Notes: generated by a model not told the origin, from the letters alone. A DNA stretch of 6,436 nucleotides from Deferribacterales bacterium UBA4806 (GCA_002402635.1 DHGE01000152.1:1-6436); one strand, 5' to 3'. Positions 1 to 6,436 are shown, counted from the first letter of the stretch. Made by a program: numbers and translations.

Positions 1-1373
1 ATATCAATATATTCCTCAATTTTTCTCTTATATTTCTTAACTAAAAAGAATATTAATAAATAAATTAATATAATAAGCAAAATTCCGACATAGGATCCTT
101 TCATAAAAGGATATGTTATTAATAATAAAATTGGTTTACATAGAACATTTAGACTTGTTATGAACCCATCGGGTAAATTTATGGCATTTGTTGAAGCTGC
201 TATATCTGTAAAAAGTGGGGCAATATATGTACCTGCATATAAACCTAATCCATAATAAACAATCGTACAAATCAATGTTTTGAAAATATTTCCCTTATTT
301 AAGGCTGATATTATATTTATAGTATAAGCTACACCGACTAGATCAACTAAAGGCATTACTTTATTACCAGGTAAAAGAAAAGCCAAAAATATAATAATTG
401 GAATAGATATTAAAGCACATATAAAATTATTCGGTTCACCAAAACCAACAGCATCGTTAACAGCAAAATATATTTCTCTTTCTCCACCTCTCTTTAAAAC
501 CCATTTTTTAATTGACTCTGATAAACTGCCAAAAACCTCTCCTATTAGTATTGCAGCTTTAGGAAATACCACTGCTACAGCTCCTGTCGCCATACCAACA
601 GTTATAACTTCGACAATACTCTTTACTATAAATAGGGTTTTTACATTAGCTAAAAATCCTATTAATAAACCACTTAAAAATCCCAAAAAAATAGGTTCAC
701 CAAAAAACCCCCATTTATCTTTTAATGTTGTTGTAGAAATATTAACTTTATTCAGTTTAATTTTATTTAAAGCAATAGTAGTGAACAAAGTAACAGGAAT
801 TGTTCCCACTTCATGGGGAATTGTACATACCCCACCAGGGATTTTATAATAACTAGACCATCTCTTTGCCACCATTTCAGAGATAGTTAATGTAAACATA
901 TTGATTATTATCATGACACAAATAGATAATATAAGACTATTTGTTAATTGATAAGTAATCAATCCCCATATTGGATATGAATATATATTTGCCACATCAG
1001 TAATTTGCAAGATATTGGTCCATCTTATAAAAAACAGAAATAATTGTAAGGCTATACCAATTCCAATATACATAATCCCTAAAGTAGTTGCATATGAAAC
1101 AACCATCACAGGTGCCCAACCAATATCCAAAACGGGAAGATCTATACCTGTAATTTTTACCATCTTCTCAAAAACGGGAGTAATAAATGCAACATAGGCA
1201 TTAATAATTAGAATAATACCTTGAAATCCCACACCTAGCTTTATAGCTTGAAAAATTGATGTTTTAAATGAAGTTTTCAAAATTAAAAATATTATTAATA
1301 TTAATAAAGGGAGTAAAACTGAGACCCCCATTGTAGTTATAATTGACTTTATATATAGCAAGATTTCGGTCAT
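1..1373 (-). CDS. PTS galactitol-type permease, EIIC component (GatC-like), C-terminal end outside window
   Basis: Integral membrane permease subunit of a phosphotransferase system, which moves a polyol or sugar inward while the partner EIIB phosphorylates it. I read all 457 visible codons from the ATG at 1373 to base 3 and found no stop, so the gene is intact here and ends beyond base 1; E. coli GatC has about 450 residues, so little should be missing. The protein is a series of hydrophobic segments with family-specific stretches: IPHE near residues 185-188, WGFFGEP near 221-227 followed by a GF..GLLIGFLA helix, a second FGEP near 311-314, and LLPGNKVMP near 334-341 followed by NKGNIFKTL. 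These line up with matching segments of E. coli GatC (recalled homology, not computed). A GAGGGAG ribosome binding site at 1380-1386 lies six bases before the ATG. It follows the kinase and dehydrogenase remnant in the same direction. EIIA and EIIB are not in this window. The true substrate may not be galactitol. Confidence 0.9.
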   Translation of the reverse strand, partial: MTEILLYIKSIITTMGVSVLLPLLILIIFLILKTSFKTSIFQAIKLGVGFQGIILIINAYVAFITPVFEKMVKITGIDLPVLDIGWAPVMVVSYATTLGIMYIGIGIALQLFLFFIRWTNILQITDVANIYSYPIWGLITYQLTNSLILSICVMIIINMFTLTISEMVAKRWSSYYKIPGGVCTIPHEVGTIPVTLFTTIALNKIKLNKVNISTTTLKDKWGFFGEPIFLGFLSGLLIGFLANVKTLFIVKSIVEVITVGMATGAVAVVFPKAAILIGEVFGSLSESIKKWVLKRGGEREIYFAVNDAVGFGEPNNFICALISIPIIIFLAFLLPGNKVMPLVDLVGVAYTINIISALNKGNIFKTLICTIVYYGLGLYAGTYIAPLFTDIAASTNAINLPDGFITSLNVLCKPILLLITYPFMKGSYVGILLIILIYLLIFFLVKKYKRKIEEYID

Positions 1374-1466
1374 ATTCGTCTCCCTCTGTTACTAAATGAT
1401 TATATTTACTCTTTATAATTCTTGAAAATATACTTATCATAATTCTATTTTATATTTTAATTTTTT
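1374..1466 (-). other. AT-rich non-coding gap between dehydrogenase remnant and EIIC
   Basis: About 93 bases remain between the short frame and the permease start. They are very AT-rich, include an A8 run on the minus strand next to the remnant's stop, and hold the EIIC ribosome binding site and a possible TATAAT. No stem-loop followed by a T-run, no cre-like palindrome and no coding continuation of the dehydrogenase was found. The stretch probably marks the scar of the deletion that removed the gene body. Confidence 0.5.
1399..1428 (-). promoter_or_regulatory. Possible weak promoter upstream of the EIIC gene
   Basis: On the minus strand a perfect TATAAT (1399-1404) is preceded, after an 18-base spacer, by TTTTCA (1423-1428), which matches four of six bases of the TTGACA consensus. 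Transcription would start just before the EIIC ribosome binding site, leaving a leader of about 18 bases. The surrounding stretch is extremely AT-rich, so a chance TATAAT is quite likely. The site may simply give the permease some transcription independent of the upstream genes. Confidence 0.2.
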
Positions 1467-1517
1467 TTAAGAATAAACATCTGGGATACCTCTATCACCA
1501 ATAATTAAACATTTCAT
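1467..1517 (-). pseudogene. Probable N-terminal remnant of a 2-hydroxyacid dehydrogenase (16 codons)
   Basis: A 16-codon frame begins at the ATG at 1515-1517 and ends at TAA 1467-1469. It reads MKCLIIGDRGIPDVYS. A GAGGTG ribosome binding site (1522-1527) overlaps the TGA stop of the kinase and lies four bases before the ATG, the arrangement of a true, translationally coupled operon gene. The opening MKxLxxGDxxIP resembles, from memory, the first residues of D-isomer-specific 2-hydroxyacid dehydrogenases found beside sugar kinases. After the stop all three frames close within about 30 bases, so a simple frameshift in the A8 run (1461-1468) does not restore a protein; a deletion of the body of the gene fits better. 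The alternative is a genuine short leader peptide ahead of the permease gene. The family assignment rests on about a dozen residues and is tentative. Confidence 0.4.
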
Positions 1518-1525
1518 CTTTCACC

Positions 1526-2989
1526 TCAATCTAAATTATTTAATAATGCCCAAACCTCTTCTAAGGACTTGCAACACTTTAAATATATTTGATATTTTTC
1601 ATTATAAGATTTAGTAGGTCTGAATGTATCTTTAATATGAACATAATCTTTAATGTCATCTAGTTTTTTCAGTTTTCCCAACATCAACATCGCTATTAGT
1701 GCATTACCAAAGCATCCTGTCTCAGGTTTTTCTACTATTTCTACATTCTTATCCATCACATCTGCAAACATTTGACTCCAAAATTCACTCTTAGAAGCAC
1801 CGCCTGTTAGTCTAATTTTCTTAATATTAAAGGCTTCTTCCAATAGTCCTATATGATACCTATGATTAAAAGCAACGCCTTCATAAATTGCTCTTAATAA
1901 ATCTACTTTTTTATAATCACCTTTAATACCATTAAAACCACCTAAACCATTTTTAAATGGTGAGCCAAATAGAAATGGCAAAAATATAACTTTTGTATTT
2001 ACATCTTTTATTTCTTTTTCAATTTCTTGATAAATTAATTCATCAAATTTATCTTTATCTAATAATATATAATTATTAAGATACCATTCCAAATTAATAG
2101 CTGAGGCAGGAGAGCTTGATTGATGTAACCACAAACCTTTCTCTATAAAGTTCCTGCACATCCATCCATCACCTATATGTGGAGCTACATCAACTACTTC
2201 ATTAATACTCCATGTGCCTGCAATCATACAGGCTGTATCACTTTTAATTGCTCCTGATCCCACTGCACAGGCACTTATATCATGAGCTCCCACTGCAACA
2301 GGCATACCTTTCATAAGCCCTGTTTCTTCCGATACTGTTGCAGTTATAAAACCACCTACATCATAGCTATTTTTTATTACAGGCAATGCTTGCATTACTT
2401 CTGGTATGTCAAAAAGCCTTAGTAATTCATTAGAGTATTCCTGAGTATCAACTTTTGTAAAACCAGCTGAAGCATCTGAATAATCTGTTGCAATTTCGTC
2501 AGTCAACTTAAACCTAATGTAGTCTTTACAAGATAGTATATGATGAATTTTTTTGTATATTTCTAGCTTATTCAATTTATACCATCTTAATAGACATGGA
2601 GGCATTGCTGGAAACAGCTTTTGTCCTATTAATTTTAGTGCTTCATCATTTATACCTTTTAATTCCCATTCTTCCACTATACTATTAGCTCTTCTATCGT
2701 AAGACAAAATGCCATTATCTAATAATTCTTTTTTTTCATTTAATAAATAAAAGCCATCACCATAACCACTTAAGGACATCCCTTTTATATCTTTCGGATT
2801 AATATGGTTTGTAATATCTTTTAAAACTTGTTTTACTGATTGCCACAAATTCTCACAATCTCTTTCAAAAAAACCTTCCCTTGGATTTAATACTATAGGC
2901 TTTGCTGCACTTCTATAAAGTCTTGTTCCTTCCTCATTATAAACTACACCCTTTACAACAGTTAAGCCTAGATCTAACCCTAGATACAT
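1526..2989 (-). CDS. FGGY-family carbohydrate kinase, L-xylulokinase (LyxK)-like
   Basis: Cytoplasmic ATP-dependent kinase of the FGGY family, 487 residues, the usual length. The N-terminal ATP-phosphate loop GLDLGLT is at residues 4-10, SYDRR at 96-100 and LLRWYK at 133-138. The catalytic aspartate is D237 in GAHDISA, the second phosphate motif GTWSIN is at 259-263, and the C-terminal FGGY signature TGGASKSEFW starts near 395. Segments such as the GY.DGFYLL, NGILSYDRRA and LLRWYK regions most resemble E. coli LyxK among the family members I can recall, so the substrate is likely a ketopentose, ketotetrose or deoxyketose; LsrK resembles it less. The start is the ATG at 2989, because GGAGGG (2997-3002) lies seven bases upstream; an in-frame GTG at 3004 overlaps that site and is unlikely to be used. 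The gene lies 48 bases after the aldolase and its stop overlaps the ribosome binding site of the next frame. All key residues are present, so it should be active. Exact substrate unknown. Confidence 0.9.
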   Translation of the reverse strand: MYLGLDLGLTVVKGVVYNEEGTRLYRSAAKPIVLNPREGFFERDCENLWQSVKQVLKDITNHINPKDIKGMSLSGYGDGFYLLNEKKELLDNGILSYDRRANSIVEEWELKGINDEALKLIGQKLFPAMPPCLLRWYKLNKLEIYKKIHHILSCKDYIRFKLTDEIATDYSDASAGFTKVDTQEYSNELLRLFDIPEVMQALPVIKNSYDVGGFITATVSEETGLMKGMPVAVGAHDISACAVGSGAIKSDTACMIAGTWSINEVVDVAPHIGDGWMCRNFIEKGLWLHQSSSPASAINLEWYLNNYILLDKDKFDELIYQEIEKEIKDVNTKVIFLPFLFGSPFKNGLGGFNGIKGDYKKVDLLRAIYEGVAFNHRYHIGLLEEAFNIKKIRLTGGASKSEFWSQMFADVMDKNVEIVEKPETGCFGNALIAMLMLGKLKKLDDIKDYVHIKDTFRPTKSYNEKYQIYLKCCKSLEEVWALLNNLD

Positions 2990-2996
2990 AATATTA

Positions 2997-3002
2997 CCCT
3001 CC
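2997..3002 (-). promoter_or_regulatory. Ribosome binding site fixing the kinase start
   Basis: GGAGGG on the minus strand, seven bases ahead of the ATG at 2987-2989. It overlaps the in-frame GTG at 3002-3004, so that longer start, which would add five residues before the glycine-rich loop, is not credible. Confidence 0.8.
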
Positions 3003-3037
3003 ACACATTAAAATAATAAACATTTACTTAATAATAT

Positions 3038-3799
3038 TTAATGAACAATATTTATTATGCTTTTTAGCATCTTTACAGGGTCTTGGGCCTGCCAGATATT
3101 GCGCCCAAATACAACACCAATAGAACCAGCATCAATAGCATCTTTCACATTCTTTAAGACATCACCCTCATTGTTGCTTTTAGATCCTCCAAGTACTGTT
3201 ATGGGAACATAACAACTATTTACAACTTCTTTGAAAGAATCTTTACTACCAGAATATGGTGCCTTTATTATATCTGCACCTAATTCAGCTGCAATTCTGC
3301 AAATGTCTTGAATATATTTAGCATTGCTTTGTTCATCTTTAGAAAAGTTTTTACCCCAAAGCACCGATTCTACATAAAGAGGCAAATTTAACTTATTACA
3401 TATTTTTGCAGCTCTTGTTATAGTTTCTACATTTTTAACAAATGCATCAGTTGAATTCATTCCAAACACAAGATAAAACATTACTGCTGATGCACCCATT
3501 TCTTTTGCGTGTTCAACTTCCACGGTAACACTATATCCTTCTTCCTCTGGCGCTTTTACTGTTACTAAACTTGTAAAATGATCACATCTCAATATAAAAG
3601 GCATTTTCGAATCAACTAACAATTTTTTATACCTTTTTACTGTACCATAACTTAATAAAAGTCCATCTGCTTTACCCTCAATCATCAACTTAATGGTATT
3701 TTCCATATCCTTTATACCATCTAGAGCTCCCATTGCTATACCATGATCAATAGCCACTATAACACACTTACCATCTTGTTTAATAAAATCTGCCTTCAT
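3038..3799 (-). CDS. DhnA/LsrF-type class I aldolase (DeoC/LacD-like TIM barrel)
   Basis: Cytoplasmic Schiff-base aldolase, 253 residues from the preferred start. It probably cleaves a phosphorylated ketose to a triose phosphate and an aldehyde, but family members also include LsrF and other carbon-carbon lyases. Numbering from the upstream ATG, visible motifs are: AIDHG (D19, H20) after the first strand; the candidate proton-relay tyrosine in LPLYVES (Y143); the Schiff-base lysine K180 in GADIIKAPY; the phosphate-binding loops GGSKSN (205-210) and FGRNIWQ (232-238). The C-terminal third closely parallels E. coli LsrF, though this protein is nearly 40 residues shorter, near the length of archaeal fructose-bisphosphate aldolases. 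Two ATGs lie in tandem; AGGAGG (3805-3810) is five bases from the second (3799) and only two from the first (3802), so the second is preferred. It sits 16 bases after the dehydrogenase remnant and 48 before the kinase, a clear operon arrangement. Substrate unproven. Confidence 0.9.
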   Translation of the reverse strand: MKADFIKQDGKCVIVAIDHGIAMGALDGIKDMENTIKLMIEGKADGLLLSYGTVKRYKKLLVDSKMPFILRCDHFTSLVTVKAPEEEGYSVTVEVEHAKEMGASAVMFYLVFGMNSTDAFVKNVETITRAAKICNKLNLPLYVESVLWGKNFSKDEQSNAKYIQDICRIAAELGADIIKAPYSGSKDSFKEVVNSCYVPITVLGGSKSNNEGDVLKNVKDAIDAGSIGVVFGRNIWQAQDPVKMLKSIINIVH

Positions 3800-3804
3800 C
3801 ATTA

Positions 3805-3810
3805 CCTCCT
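3805..3810 (-). promoter_or_regulatory. Consensus ribosome binding site of the aldolase
   Basis: A perfect AGGAGG on the minus strand. Spacing favours the second of two tandem ATGs (3797-3799) over the first (3800-3802). The site lies just after the TAA of the broken dehydrogenase, so the aldolase can be translated independently of the damage upstream. Confidence 0.8.
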
Positions 3811-3815
3811 AATGT

Positions 3816-4375
3816 TTATTTCTTATTCTGATTGTACTGAATATATACAACATGTGTGTTAAGAAATTCATCAACACCATGTTTGCCATCATCTCCACCT
3901 ATACCAGATTTCCTCCAACCAGCATGAAATCCTTGCATAGCCTCAAAATTTTCCCTGTTTACATATGTCTCGCCAAACTTTAATTCATTTGCTGCCCTCA
4001 TCATTATATCAACATGCTGTGTATATATTGATGAAGCTAGACCATACTCACAATCCTTGGCATATGCTATGACTTCCTCAAAATCTCTAATTTTTACTAT
4101 TGGCAAAACTGGACCAAATATCTCATTTCTTATAATTTCCATATCCTGTTTACAATTTATTAATACAGTGGGTTTGTAATAAAAGCCACGTCTATGCTTA
4201 TCTTCCCTACCCCTGTAACAAACTTTGCACCTTCTTTAACTGCATTCTTAACAAAATTATCGACACTTTCTAATACTTTAGCATTTATTAACGGCTCCAT
4301 ATCAATATTATCTTCCTTTAATGGCTCGCCATATTTAGTTTCATTCATCATTTTCGTTATGTTTTCTATAATAAG
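3816..4375 (-). pseudogene. Aldehyde dehydrogenase (AldA, lactaldehyde/glycolaldehyde type), N-terminally deleted and frameshifted
   Basis: Remnant of an NAD-dependent aldehyde dehydrogenase. Part one (4190-4375) reads from LIIENITKMM through KYGEPL and DMEPLINAKVLE to GKISID. Part two (3816-4187, 123 residues) reads from GFYYKPT through EIFGPVLPIV, YGLASSIYTQ, FGETYVNREN and FEAMQGFHAGWRKSGIGG to HVVYIQY. The order and spacing match the C-terminal 185 or so residues of E. coli AldA (479 residues), and NREN..AMQGFHAGWRKSGIGG is characteristic of that branch. The parts are in different frames: two orphan bases (4188-4189) remain between GAC and GGC, so one base has been lost. The first 290-300 residues, including the NAD-binding fold and catalytic cysteine, are absent; the sequence directly upstream is the end of the GH2 gene, whose TGA is immediately adjacent and in frame. 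The normally conserved glycine of the GPLIN motif is glutamate here (MEPLIN). It cannot make an active enzyme. Confidence 0.93.
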
Positions 4376-6436
4376 TCAATAATTTAATTTAAATTCAGTT
4401 TTTTTTATGTTCCAGCCATCTATCAATAAATATATATTTTCTCCTTCCATATTTTTTTCGCGGAATTTAGCAGTCAGTTGCTTTCTCTCACCTGGTAAAA
4501 GAATAATGTAGTTATCTGACCAAAGTGTTGGCAATATCTCTTCATCATTACTAGTTTTCCTTATAGATGTATCTATAAAAAATGCTAGGGCATTTTCATT
4601 GTTTGTTATACTTAGATTTAACGTACAATAACCATCACTTAAGCACTCAATTGTATAATTATTACTTACATTAACTTGCGGTAGTTCACTTAACACTGAA
4701 AAGCTGTCATCTTTTGCAAACCAATAAAAATTGTCACTTAATACTTTCTCTGCTTCATCCATTAATTTTAACTTCACAAAATAAAATTTAGGTAAAGCAT
4801 CTTCATTCAAATGTGCAATATTTCTATAAGTTTGTGCTCCAACATTAATATTCATAATCTTAGTATATATTTCATTTACACCTTCATCATAAATACTAAC
4901 AACTGCATTCAGGTTACTATATGGTTCTAAATTATTATTTGTAATAACTATGGTCTTATCATCATTAACTTGGATATGAAGCATCTCACAGGCTTTCTTT
5001 GCGTAATAATAGCCTGCATTGGGTTTTAAGTACCAATCATAGACTTGCCAGATAACACTTGGCCAGGCTGCATTTGTTTTCCATAGTATAATTCCACCTG
5101 TCCTGTTTAACCCTGATCTTGCAGCTTCAAATATGGCTCTATAGCTTTCTGCATTGATAAACTGAGCTTTTTTAGTATAATCTTCCAACGACTTAGGTTC
5201 ACCGTATCTATCTATTATAGCTTCATGATAGAAACTATATTTGCCATTACCTTCACAAGCATCATGATAACCCCATACATTATTCAATGGGAATGGTACA
5301 TTGGAGTCAGGAGTCAAATCATTAATAAACTTTTCTAGACTATCAATTGGCGGAACAGATGGAATACCTACTTCATCTTTAAACAAATATTCACTACCAG
5401 ACCTTACTTTTTGAAAATATTCCTTTGGATTAATCCAATAATATGGGCCACCAGTATATGCACCTGCTACTTTATTATCAGGATAAGACAAGCCCCAATC
5501 ATCTGGTGGAGTAGTAGCACCAGAGGTCGGCAAAAATGGCCTTGAACCATCTAACTCTATTACTGCATTTCTCATCCCCACATATAACTCTTTACGAGGA
5601 TAACCTTCATTACCTCCAACCCATACTAATAAACTAGGATGACTTCTTATCCTTCTAATGGTATCTTTTACATTAGCTAAAAAAACATCACCTTCTATTG
5701 GCCAATCACGACTGCCTTTATCCCATGTGGCCTGGCAATCACCTGTTATCCAAAAATCACTCCATACAAGCAAACCCAATTGGTCACATATTTCAAAAAA
5801 ATCATCGGAAGGAGTTACTCCTCCACCCCAAATACGAACTATATTATGATTACCTTCTTTTATTAACTTTAATTCGTTCTCAAGCCTGATCCTGTCTCTA
5901 TTAAGCATCATATCAGGTACCCAGGCCCCACCATATAAATGTATCTTCTTCCCATTTACATAAAACTCCCTACCAATAGAATCACCTATCTCAAAAGCTT
6001 GTGTAGTTATCTCTCGTACTCCAAATGTCGTAACATCTTTATCAGAAACTTTCCCAGATATTGAGAAAGTTAACTCAACATCATATAAATTAGGTTTTCC
6101 ATAACCATTCGGCCACCAAAGTTTTGGATTCAACATCTTTAAATCGTCTATATCATTTACAGTTAAAATAATCTCTTCCTCAGCACCCCCTTTAATCTGT
6201 TGACGCTTAGAAAATGTTAAAACAGTCTTATCTGAGGATTTATCAATTATTTCACCCTTTAATATTCCAGTAACAGATGTTTTCTCCGTATTAAATAAAA
6301 ATGTTCTGATAGTTAAATCAGCATAATCTGTCTTTGGTAGTGGCAAATCCGTTATAACTTGAGTATCCCTTATATCAACATCCCCTGTTTCTTCTAAATA
6401 CACGTTTTGCCAAATACCAATATTTCTATCACGTAC
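4376..6436 (-). CDS. GH2 glycoside hydrolase, exo-beta-glucosaminidase/beta-mannosidase-like, N-terminus outside window
   Basis: Retaining beta-glycosidase of family GH2; 686 residues plus the TGA stop are visible and the frame is open to the right edge. Relatives run to roughly 850-900 residues, so about 200, mainly the N-terminal jelly-roll domain, should lie outside. Visible parts in order: DRNIGIWQ, the end of the sugar-binding domain (residues 3-10); an Ig-like domain ending in LWWPNGYG (106-113) and FGVRE; the TIM barrel from YVNGKKIHLYGG; NIVRIWGGG (198-206); the acid/base glutamate in VGGNEG (E277, codon 5606-5608); the probable nucleophile in FKDEVGIPS (E355, codon 5372-5374); then C-terminal beta-sandwich domains. 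The GGNE and FxxEVG contexts resemble CsxA-type exo-beta-glucosaminidases, but beta-mannosidase or beta-galactosidase-like activity is possible. A GTG at 6403 is internal, not the start. Whether it is exported cannot be seen. It is the first gene visible in the operon and ends exactly where the dehydrogenase remnant begins. Confidence 0.9.
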   Translation of the reverse strand, partial: VRDRNIGIWQNVYLEETGDVDIRDTQVITDLPLPKTDYADLTIRTFLFNTEKTSVTGILKGEIIDKSSDKTVLTFSKRQQIKGGAEEEIILTVNDIDDLKMLNPKLWWPNGYGKPNLYDVELTFSISGKVSDKDVTTFGVREITTQAFEIGDSIGREFYVNGKKIHLYGGAWVPDMMLNRDRIRLENELKLIKEGNHNIVRIWGGGVTPSDDFFEICDQLGLLVWSDFWITGDCQATWDKGSRDWPIEGDVFLANVKDTIRRIRSHPSLLVWVGGNEGYPRKELYVGMRNAVIELDGSRPFLPTSGATTPPDDWGLSYPDNKVAGAYTGGPYYWINPKEYFQKVRSGSEYLFKDEVGIPSVPPIDSLEKFINDLTPDSNVPFPLNNVWGYHDACEGNGKYSFYHEAIIDRYGEPKSLEDYTKKAQFINAESYRAIFEAARSGLNRTGGIILWKTNAAWPSVIWQVYDWYLKPNAGYYYAKKACEMLHIQVNDDKTIVITNNNLEPYSNLNAVVSIYDEGVNEIYTKIMNINVGAQTYRNIAHLNEDALPKFYFVKLKLMDEAEKVLSDNFYWFAKDDSFSVLSELPQVNVSNNYTIECLSDGYCTLNLSITNNENALAFFIDTSIRKTSNDEEILPTLWSDNYIILLPGERKQLTAKFREKNMEGENIYLLIDGWNIKKTEFKLNY

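Noticed and set aside
1015..1197. Plus-strand open frames inside the EIIC gene, opposite the dehydrogenase remnant (4194-4382) and opposite the GH2 gene (5658-5889)
   Set aside because: They lie antisense to well-supported genes, show no recognisable protein features and are not explained by any gene arrangement in the window; they are chance open frames.
1461..1468. Run of eight T as a terminator
   Set aside because: On the transcribed minus strand it is an A-run, not a U-run, and no GC-rich stem-loop precedes it on either strand.
2990..3004. Longer kinase with a GTG start at 3004
   Set aside because: The GTG overlaps the GGAGGG ribosome binding site, and the ATG at 2989 has ideal seven-base spacing and puts the glycine-rich loop at the normal distance from the N-terminus.
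1526..3799. AI-2 (Lsr) quorum-signal processing pair: LsrK kinase plus LsrF
   Set aside because: The aldolase does resemble LsrF, but the kinase looks closer to LyxK, the aldolase is markedly shorter, and no lsrACDB transporter, LsrG or LsrR is visible. An AldA-type dehydrogenase points to sugar breakdown.
3816..4142. Independent 108-residue protein starting at the ATG at 4142
   Set aside because: Homology to the dehydrogenase continues upstream of that ATG in the same frame (GFYYKPTVLINCKQD), and no good ribosome binding site precedes it, so it is a fragment of the broken gene.
4185..4195. Programmed ribosomal frameshift in the dehydrogenase
   Set aside because: There is no slippery heptamer at the frame change, and about 300 N-terminal residues including the catalytic cysteine are missing, so no functional product could result.
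1526..4375. Sulfoquinovose breakdown (sulfoglycolysis) operon
   Set aside because: An aldolase beside an aldehyde dehydrogenase is suggestive, but the sulfofructose kinase of that route is PfkB-type, not FGGY, and no sulfoquinovosidase (GH31) or sulfosugar transporter is present.

Overview
This is an AT-rich window whose genes all lie on the minus strand, so transcription runs from the right end (base 6436) to the left end (base 1). Strong AGGAGG/GGAGGG-type ribosome binding sites, short gene spacing and an A/T-biased third codon position suggest a low-GC Bacillota, probably a clostridium-like anaerobe. This is an inference from style and homology; the window has no taxonomic marker.

Layout in transcription order: (1) a large GH2 glycoside hydrolase resembling exo-beta-glucosaminidases and beta-mannosidases, with its N-terminus outside the window (4376-6436); (2) a broken aldehyde dehydrogenase of the AldA (lactaldehyde/glycolaldehyde) type, which has lost about its first 300 residues and carries a single-base frameshift (3816-4375); (3) a DhnA/LsrF-type class I aldolase (3038-3799); (4) an FGGY sugar kinase closest to L-xylulokinase LyxK (1526-2989); (5) a 16-codon reading frame with a good ribosome binding site that looks like the surviving N-terminus of a 2-hydroxyacid dehydrogenase (1467-1517); (6) a galactitol-type PTS permease, EIIC, open for 457 codons and running off the left end (1-1373). 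The spacing suggests one catabolic operon. No terminator and no convincing internal promoter is visible.

The intact enzymes suggest this scheme: a hydrolase releases a sugar unit, a membrane permease imports a sugar or polyol, a kinase makes a ketose phosphate, and an aldolase splits it into a triose phosphate and a short aldehyde. An AldA-type dehydrogenase would oxidise that aldehyde, and a second dehydrogenase would act somewhere in the route. Both NAD-linked oxidoreductases are ruined while kinase, aldolase, permease and hydrolase still read cleanly. The locus therefore looks like a sugar-catabolic operon that has begun to decay, or has been rewired so that the aldehyde goes elsewhere. 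The exact substrate cannot be read from the sequence.

I saw no RNA gene, CRISPR array, insertion sequence or phage feature. No clearly novel defence or mobile system is present; the most notable points are the two gene remnants and what they imply for the pathway.
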